Source: Cutaneotrichosporon cavernicola (taxonomy: Eukaryota; Basidiomycota; Tremellomycetes; Trichosporonales; Trichosporonaceae). From it: a DNA stretch of 64,000 nt. The position numbers and the translations under genes were made by a program. The stretch covers positions 1,178,001 to 1,242,000 of the forward strand of contig NC_083398.1 in assembly GCF_030864355.1 (NCBI RefSeq), in the 5' to 3' direction. The notes under the pieces are model-generated. The model ran no database searches. It was not told the DNA's origin and worked only from the letters and a program-made list of their open reading frames with translations. Of the stretch, positions 57,021-64,000 are shown in pieces. Positions within the stretch are counted from its first letter, which is position 1, and the number at the start of each line of letters is the position of its first letter.

Positions 57021-60000
57021 CTACACCGATGCAGCAATCTGTACCTCCTCGACGGCTCTAACTGGCGCCTCGGACGGGAGCGTCTCCAGCCAGCGCTCAG
57101 CCGCCGGCGAGCCGCGGAACACCTCTGCGAGCACCTGCCGCACATCGTCGACGAATACAAACTCAATGCCCTCCTTGACGCTCACGGGCACGTTCTCGTC
57201 AATGTCGGATTTGCACGCGAGGGGCACCACGAGCTTCTTGATGCCCGCACGGTGGGCCGCAAGGATCTTCTCCTTGAGCCCGCCGACGGGGAGGACCTGC
57301 CCGTGCAGACTGATCTCGCCAGTCATGGCGACGTCGGGGTCCACAGGGGTTTTGGTGAGGAGCGAGACGAAGGCCGTGAGAATTGCAGTGCCAGCCGACG
57401 GGCCCTCCTTGCCGATGCCGCCCTCGGGCCTGGAGTCAGTACCTGTGCAACAAAGATTGGCTGCTTGTTGAGCAGTTAGGCTGGCTCGCGCCCAGCTCGC
57501 TATACTCGGTACTACTCACATGTGCAGGTGGATATCCCTGTCGTTGACCGTCAAATCCGCTTCGCTCTTCGTAATGCCCAGCAGGAACGCATTACTCTTA
57601 ACCCACGACAGCGCAATCTGAGCACTCTCGCGAATCACCTCGCCCAGCTTGCCCGTGAGCTGCAGCCCGCCCTTGCCAGGCATGCTCGTCACCTCGATCG
57701 GCATGACCGAACCACTCCCGTTGCCGAGGTAGCCTAGGCCCGTGCTCACGCCGGCTGGTGGCGCCTTGTTGTACAGCCGATCCTTGTGGTACACGGGAGG
57801 CCCGACGTAGTCCTTGAGGTTGTCGACGCCGACGCTGATGTGGATCCCCTCTGGGACCTTGAGTGGCTGGCGCACTGACGTGGTCGTCTTCTTCTCAGCA
57901 GGCTCGGTGGTCTCGTCAGCCGCTGCTGGCTTCGAGTCCTCCTGCGCCTCGGCCTTGCTATCCTTAGCCTCGGGCTCCTGAACGGCGGCCTCGGCCGCCA
58001 CCGCGGTCGGCTCAGGAAGCGCCTCCTCGCCAAGATCCTCGACGATCTTGAACGCTGCCTTGCGGTAGATCTTGTCGATGTGCTTCTTCAGGTTACGCAC
58101 ACCCGACTCGCGGCAGTACCACCGGATGAGCGTCTCGATCGCCTCAGGCGTGACGTCAATGTCTACGTCCTTGAGACCGTTCGCCTCCTTGGCCTGAGGG
58201 CTCAGGTACTTGTCCGCAATGTTGACCTTTTCGGCCTGCACGTAGCCGTTGACCTCGATGACCTCCATGCGGTCTAGCAGCGGCGCAGGGATCGTGTCGA
58301 GCACGTTGGCCGTGCACACGAACAGCACACGCGACAGGTCGACGGGCACGTCCATGTAATGGTCGAGGAAAGACGAGTTCTGCTCGGGGTCCAGCATCTC
58401 GAGCAGTGCCGACGCTGGGTCTCCATTGTGCCCACGGCCCAGCTTGTCGATCTCATCAATGAGGATGAGCGGGTTCTCGACCGCCACCTTCTTGAGCGCC
58501 TGGATCGGTTTGCCGGGCATGGCACCGATGTACGTCCTGCGGTGGCCCTTGATCTCGGCGACGTCGGTGAGACCACCGACCGAGAAGCGGAAGAACTGGC
58601 GCCCAAGCGCGCGCGCAATACTCTTGCCAATCGACGTCTTGCCGACACCGGGCGGGCCGGAGAGACAGATGATCTTGCCCTCGACAGTGCCGCGGAGCTT
58701 GCCAACAGCGAGGAACTCGAGGATGCGGTCCTTGACGTCCTTGAGACCGTAGTGGTCTTCGTCGAGCACCTTTGTCGCGTTCGCAATGTTGAAGTTTTCG
58801 GGCGAGTGCACGCCCCACGGGATCTGCGTAAGCCAGTCGAGGTAGTTGCGGGTGACGTTGAACTCGCTCGCCGCCGGCTCGAGGTGCACGAGCTTGTTGA
58901 GCTCCTCGTCAAACACCTTCTTTACGCCCTCGGGCATCGAGAGTTTGGACGCCTTCTCCTTGAAGCGCTCGACGAGCTTGTCCTTGCCGTCGCTCTCCAT
59001 GCCGAGCTCCTTCTTGATGCCCTTGAGCTGCTCCATGAGGTAGTACTCGCGTTGACGCTTCTGGATCTTGCTCTCGACGTCACGCGAGATCTTACTCTGC
59101 AGCTGCGCGTTTATTAGCTCCTTCTTGAGGATCAACAGCGCCTTCTGCAGCCGGTCCTCGACGTTGAGCGACTCGAGCACCGACTGCAGGTCGTGCACGT
59201 CACCGGTCGACACCGCCGCAGCAAAGTCCGCGAGCTTGTCCGGCTCGTCAAACACATTGGCGGCCGAGTTGGACATGGTGAAGCTGGCGACTGTGCGTTA
59301 GCTTCATTTGCGCTGCACACTGCACTCACTCTGCTCGCGGAAGATGGGCTGAAGCTGTGCAATCTCCTTGAACACGGCGAGGATCTCGCCCATGATCGCG
59401 CGGACGACCTGTGAGTCCTTTTTGTACGGCTCCAGATCGAGGTTGGTGACGTTGGTGAGCGAGATCTCGGGGACCAGCGGGTGGAGGAAGCCGATCTGCG
59501 ACTGAGGCGCGGACGGCTCAATGACCTCGGCCTCCTTGCCCACGCCCTCGCCCTCGGGGTGGAGAGCCTCGCGCGTCTCCTCGACGCTGGGTACGTCCTT
59601 CTCAAACGACGCAACCTCGGCTTCGGGGTGGTCGACCTCCGTAGGCTCCGTGACCTCGGGCACGACGGGTGGTGCGGGCGGCTCCGCAGACGGTGTAACA
59701 AGCTCGTCGATGTGAATCCGTCGGTGCGGGTATAGCACAGCCGTGAGCGTCTCGGGCTTGTCAGGATCCTCGTTGTCCGGCTGGCGGTTCTGGTCGGCGC
59801 TCGAGAACACACTTGTGATCTGCGCAAACACACCGACGGGGTGCACCTGATCGACGCTTGTAATGACGTCCGAGTCCGAGTCCGAGTCCTTCAACAGGAA
59901 CGCGCCAATGTACGGCTGTCCGTGGGAAATGAGGTCGCGGATCGCCTTGATCACAGCCGGCGACGTGATGGTTACAGCCTTGTAGAAGCCGGGGAACAAT

Positions 60001-60572
60001 GGCCGGCGCGTGATGGGCAGCGCAAGCACTTGAGGGTAGACCTCGGGGATGGAGGGCTTGGCAATCTCCTTGCCGCCGCCCTTGCCTCCAGGAGGTGGTG
60101 GTGATGCGCCTCCCGAGCCCTTGGACGACGACAGCGGCGACGAGCCAGTGCTAGACCCAGACGACTTGGCGCGCTTCTCCGCGTCCTTGGACGACTCGGC
60201 TGTCCCTCCTTCCTTGACCTCGACCTTGTCCTTGTCCTCCTTGACCACCTCTGTCTCCTTGTTCTCCTTGCCTTCTTCGGCCTCCTTCGTCTCCTCGGTA
60301 GTCTCCTCGATGGCCGCCTCGCCTTCCTTGCCGTCCTCCTCATTGGCTTCCTTGCCGTCCTTGAGTGCGCTGTTCACCCATCGCTTATCTTTGAAGCTTG
60401 CGCGCGTGGCGTGCAGAGCTCGCGAAAGTGGTGGGCGCGAGTGCTGCATGTAGTCGGAGGCGAGACGCGATGGACCTGCCATTTGCGCAGTGGTGGCGGC
60501 GCGGAGCGCGGCCGGTGCTGCGGCTCGTACGCGCCGCGGAGCTGTTCGTGCTGCGGCCCGGAACGGCAGCAT
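57021..60572 (-). CDS. PIM1: Mitochondrial Lon protease (Pim1)
   Basis: Exons 60572-59330, 59290-57520 and 57429-57021 join to 1,140 aa, the usual fungal Pim1 size. An Arg/Ala-rich N-terminal targeting sequence leads to a charged Lys/Glu linker, then the LON substrate-binding domain ([23 protein letters not shown]). The AAA+ module has Walker [10 protein letters not shown], Walker [12 protein letters not shown] and [16 protein letters not shown]. The protease domain has the Ser-Lys dyad in [10 protein letters not shown] and [14 protein letters not shown]. Lon degrades oxidised and misfolded matrix proteins and supports mtDNA maintenance. A low-complexity Glu/Ala/Lys insertion of about 65 residues separates the AAA+ and protease domains. 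Downstream of the gene lies a short tandem GCTACGTACTACG repeat. Confidence 0.97.
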
Positions 60573-61180
60573 GTTGATGATCTAGTCGATGTAATAGGTA
60601 GTGTCCAAGTCTAGGGTGGTAACAGTAATGTTGCAGGTGAAAAAAAGTAAGGTATGTGACGAGCCAGATGGAAAGAGATGATGAAGGTTGTCGAGTGAGT
60701 AGCACGCTTGGTCATTGACAGATGTCGTCGCCTCCACTCTCTCTCTCGTCTAGTCCTCTCGGCTCGAGCCTGAGGCTGATTAGGCCCCAAAGGCCCAAGG
60801 ACGAGTTAGAGTGAACACTCCGCCCTTCTCCCTTCCACCTTCAAAGACGGAATCAAATCTACTACCCACCAACCTCCACCGACTCCTACCGAAGATGCTA
60901 GTCTTTACGAGGTGCATACCCAATGTCCTGTCTTCTATTGACCACTTCTTCCAGACTACTCGATGCACACTATCAAGCACCGCCCTCTGGCGGGGCTGCA
61001 AGCATAGATGCAGGTTGAGGGGGAGGGGTATGGGGGGAGATACTAGGCCGAGAAAATGTAGTCACAAAGCGAATATTGTTCAAAACGATTCTTGGTCGGA
61101 TGAGGCTTGGATGGCATGGATTGGTCGCGTGGCTCCACCCTGGCATAAATCGGCCGAAACAGGCACGACAATAGGTCGGC
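60573..61180. other. Intergenic, Lon promoter
   Basis: About 610 bp between tandem minus-strand genes. No coding feature is supported. Confidence 0.5.
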
Positions 61181-62512
61181 TCAGGTCGAGCGACGGAGGA
61201 GGCGACTACGCATCTCCAGACCGGCCAGCTCGCGCATACGACGGTCCTCTTCGTCTTCCTCCTCGTCATCCGAGTCGGGCTCACCGCTGAACACAATCAC
61301 ATCGGCCTCAGACTCCTCGTCCGAGTCCTGCTCAGCGGCAGGCGTGCAAGTGATGATGGGAAGCGAGGGCACAGATGACGCGGCGGAGGCGACAGACACG
61401 ACCGACTCGGTGGGCGACATTGGCGAGTAGCGCAGCTGCGAATGCGAGGGGGGAGTGACAACGAGGGTAACGCCACTGCCACGGTTAGGCGAACGGGTTG
61501 GCGTACCGTACGTAGGAGGGAGAGAGGCCTGGCGACAGGTACGCTGCATCGACTGCGGAGTCGGAGGAAGAGAAGATTGACGCGAAATGCGCGAGGATGG
61601 CAGGGACGGAAGCTCGTCGAGGGCCCCCATGTATCCGTAAACGGGAGGCATGGAGCGAGGACGAGCCAGGCGGCCATTGGTACGCTCGCGGAGGAAAGGC
61701 GCAAGACGCGAAGAGGGGCTATCGGGGGTCATTGGACGACGAGGAGCAACAAAGTCAAACGACGTCATCTCCTCCGTCGGCGTCTGCGGGCCCTCAGAGT
61801 CCTGCGAGTCGATCGAGTCACTGCGACGTGTGCTCATGCGGTTCATCTTGGCCTGAATCTGGGCAAGGCTCGGAAGACGACCGTTGGGCTGGTACACGAA
61901 TGCGGCCTGCTCAGCCCGAATAGCGTCGGACTGGGTGCGGGCGTGGACCACGGTAGCTGCGTGCTTCTCCGCCTCAACGGCAAAGTCGCGTCCCGAAAGA
62001 CGGGGAAGGGCACGGTGGAGCTGCTCCATGCTAAAGAAAGCGGCCTCGGGCGAGGGATCAGCCGACTTGGTGGTGAGCGTGACCTCCTGCCCAAACACAT
62101 ATTCGGACATGTCCGGAATGGAGGTGACGGCTGTGATCGCGTCAGCGGATTGATGACGACAGGAATGACGGCGATACTTACAGCTCTCAAGCTCACGGCG
62201 CTCCTTGGCGTGCTCGGCCAGCTGCCACAGAGGACGTCCAGTGAAGCTGCCGGTGCGCCTTGGCTTGTGGCGGGGCCAGGTGCCAATCGTGGACGCGTTC
62301 CACAGGTCGGGGTGCGACTCGAGGGCGGGAGCGTCCATGAGGTCGACCATGGAGGTGCTAACCTTGGACGGCGAGCTGGGGCCAGAGCTCAGGGCCGCCT
62401 CCGCAACCGAGAAAGCGACGGTGCGAAGAGTGTTGTGAGAGCCGGAGGAAGGCGAGTCCCACATGGGCTGGAAGTTGTTGGAGGAAGAGACAGCGGTCAT
62501 TGTGGAAAACAA
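61181..62512 (-). CDS. Ser/Pro-rich protein of unknown function
   Basis: Exons 62512-62182 and 62130-61181, 426 aa (443 if the 51-nt in-frame intron is retained). I do not recognise the family. The only ordered-looking parts are residues about 75-115 (GRPLWQLAEHAKERRELESSVTSIPDMSEYVFGQEVTL) and a helix in FFSMEQLHRALPRLSGRDFAVEAEKHAATVV. The middle is rich in SP/TP sites and repeats such as SLPPT. The C-terminus is acidic (SDEESEADVIVF, DSDDEEEDEEDRRMRELAGLEMRSRLLRRST) ending in a basic patch. No signal peptide or membrane segment. Many S/T-P sites suggest phosphorylation; a regulatory or nuclear role is only a guess. The upstream region is long and purine-rich. Confidence 0.72.
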   Translation of the reverse strand: MFSTMTAVSSSNNFQPMWDSPSSGSHNTLRTVAFSVAEAALSSGPSSPSKVSTSMVDLMDAPALESHPDLWNASTIGTWPRHKPRRTGSFTGRPLWQLAEHAKERRELESCKYRRHSCRHQSADAITAVTSIPDMSEYVFGQEVTLTTKSADPSPEAAFFSMEQLHRALPRLSGRDFAVEAEKHAATVVHARTQSDAIRAEQAAFVYQPNGRLPSLAQIQAKMNRMSTRRSDSIDSQDSEGPQTPTEEMTSFDFVAPRRPMTPDSPSSRLAPFLRERTNGRLARPRSMPPVYGYMGALDELPSLPSSRISRQSSLPPTPQSMQRTCRQASLPPTYGTPTRSPNRGSGVTLVVTPPSHSQLRYSPMSPTESVVSVASAASSVPSLPIITCTPAAEQDSDEESEADVIVFSGEPDSDDEEEDEEDRRMRELAGLEMRSRLLRRST

Positions 62513-63929
62513 TAGATTGGTTGAGAGATAGGTAGGAGGTAGCGTTCTGGATTATTGACTTTGGGGCGAGACCAGCTCGAAAGTGTAGACGAGAGAGTTT
62601 ATGGTTGTTGCCGTCGAGGCAGAGGTTACCAGAACCTAGATGTGCGGTTGTGTTGGGTCACTGTCACCTGTCGCCGGGAGCAGGGCGAGTGGGTGGCGCG
62701 GGAACGCTTTGATATCAAAACAGCTCTACTAGAGAGCTGAGTGAAAGTTGAACGAAAAGGAGGCGTCGGGGTTGAACTGAACTGGGTTGGCGTGAGCAAA
62801 AAGGATTGCTAGGATAGGACTGATGGGGAGCCGAGGTGGCAGAGAATGATGGGAGAGGAGGGTTGCTCTGCCAGACCGAGTGCAGTTATGGCGGGATGAT
62901 GATAATGGGGGTGCGGTAGGGATCAAGGAGAGAGGAGGGTTGTCGGAATAATTTCTGAGGCGGGGGGATGGGAGGAAAGTAGAGGGGTCAGCCGACTGGC
63001 GGCGAGCGATACTAGATGGAACAAGAAGAGAGAAGAGGAGAAGAGGGCGGTGACGCCTCTGTTTTGTGTTGTGTAGATGGGTGTGAGGGCGAGGGAAGAG
63101 TTGTTGTGTCGACAAGGAGAAGACACGATCGACACACGGCAGCCACCGAATACAGATGATGAGGGCGAGGAGGGAAGGAAGGAAGAGGAGGAGGATGAGG
63201 AGCGAGTGGCTAGAGAGGTAAAGGAATGTTGAGAGGGATCAGAGGGAGGCAAGCTAAACTCAAGTCATCCAAGCATTAAGGCCTTTAGGGAAGTGAGGAG
63301 CGAGTACTGCCTGAGATCAAGGAGGTCCAAGCGTGGTAAAGGTAAAAGGTAACAAGGTAAATGGCGGGAGGGGAAGGGGCGTGAGCACTCGAGTAGTCGA
63401 GACAAGCCAATGGGCCCGTCACTCTTGGGAGGGTTCTCATCTCCTTCTGTGCTTCTGTTGCCTGCCATTGGCACGCCCCTCCACGTCGTTCATCATGTCC
63501 TGGACACTGTGCAGACAAACGCACACTCCTCTCATGAGGGTTCACACCTCTCTCTTTAGATCTCCAGATCCTCAGATCCGTTGCCTTCTACTTTGATTCA
63601 CTTCCTCTCTCACCTCCGCTCCTCTCCTCTGCTCTGTCCGGAACGTCTGTGCTCGCGTTCCTGCACTTGCCTCACTTCCCCACTTTCGCCCGTCATCGGA
63701 GTTGGTCGATCCACACAGACCGCTCACGTTGACGTTGCGAGCCTCTCTCAACCTCGACGCGCCTTTGCGCCCACTCGCCCCTCGCCATCATCAATCGTCC
63801 ATCACCCATCGCCCAACCCATCAACACGCCTACGACCACGCCCACGAGCACAATCACGACTTACCAAACGCGCACAACTCGTTCTGTCCTGGTACTCGAA
63901 GATGATCGTTTACCACTCGCGAATGAACA
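62513..63929. other. Intergenic, divergent upstream region
   Basis: About 1.4 kb between the Ser-rich gene start and the possible new gene at the right edge. It is purine-rich (GAGG runs) in the first half and pyrimidine-rich near 63590-63860, as expected for two divergent leaders. No protein domain was found. Confidence 0.5.
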
Positions 63930-63973
63930 ATGGCGAGTAGAAGGTTGCAATTTACAGTCGACGGGGTTGAATG
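63930..63973 (+). CDS. Possible first exon of a gene continuing past the window
   Basis: ATG at 63930 opens MASRRLQFTVDGVE and meets a perfect donor GTGAGTCG at 63974, after a pyrimidine-rich leader. The peptide has no recognisable motif and the rest lies outside the window, so this is tentative. Confidence 0.4.
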
Positions 63974-64000
63974 GTGAGTCGCTGTGGGTCGTGTGTCGAG

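Overview
The window is eukaryotic nuclear DNA from a fungus. The genes are broken by spliceosomal introns (GT..AG, usually a CTRAC-like branch site 8-15 nt before the AG), translation starts sit in CACC/ACC-ATG contexts, and the proteins are fungal (ChAPs/exomer, MSP1, a PIM1-type Lon, an MRH1/HSP30-like opsin relative). GC-rich coding sequence, many introns per gene and family resemblance suggest a basidiomycete, probably a tremellomycete such as Trichosporonales; that placement is inference. There are no rRNA genes, CRISPR arrays or intact transposons, and I found no tRNA I could support.  LAYOUT. 1-6 kb: a 4HBT thioesterase (+) and a bZIP factor (-), separated and followed by gene-poor DNA. 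About 6.0-12.6 kb is essentially empty apart from simple repeats, a 49-bp tandem duplication and a perfect UUCG hairpin. 12.6-24.2 kb (all -): a full-length ABCC-type ABC transporter, a seven-helix opsin-related protein without the retinal lysine, and a large unrecognised protein with a C-terminal membrane segment. 24.5-30.3 kb (-): TOM20, ARF1 and V-ATPase subunit d. 30.8-39.6 kb: SPC2 (+), a Gln-rich repeat protein (+), SNU13 (-), an SUT/SLC45-like sugar transporter (+) and MSP1 (+). 39.7-47.5 kb: exomer ChAPs (-) divergent from VPS52 (+), then a CHZ-type histone chaperone (-) divergent from TRM82 (+). 49.7-55.4 kb (+): a RhoGAP and MCM2. 55.8-62.6 kb (-): an NDUFAF2/N7BM-like complex I factor, mitochondrial Lon and a Ser-rich unknown. 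A new gene may begin at the right edge.  THEMES. Several genes touch membrane traffic: ARF1 (the GTPase that recruits exomer), exomer, GARP VPS52, SPC2 and V-ATPase d. Several are mitochondrial: TOM20, MSP1, Lon and NDUFAF2. This is normal mixed housekeeping content rather than an operon. The most striking general property is intron size. Many introns are only 28-38 nt, verified by joined reading frames that restore conserved protein families, while a few genes also carry 390-510 nt introns filled with simple repeats. Most exon boundaries below were checked by phase and by total length divisible by three. One ABC-transporter junction and the bZIP C-terminus remain unresolved.
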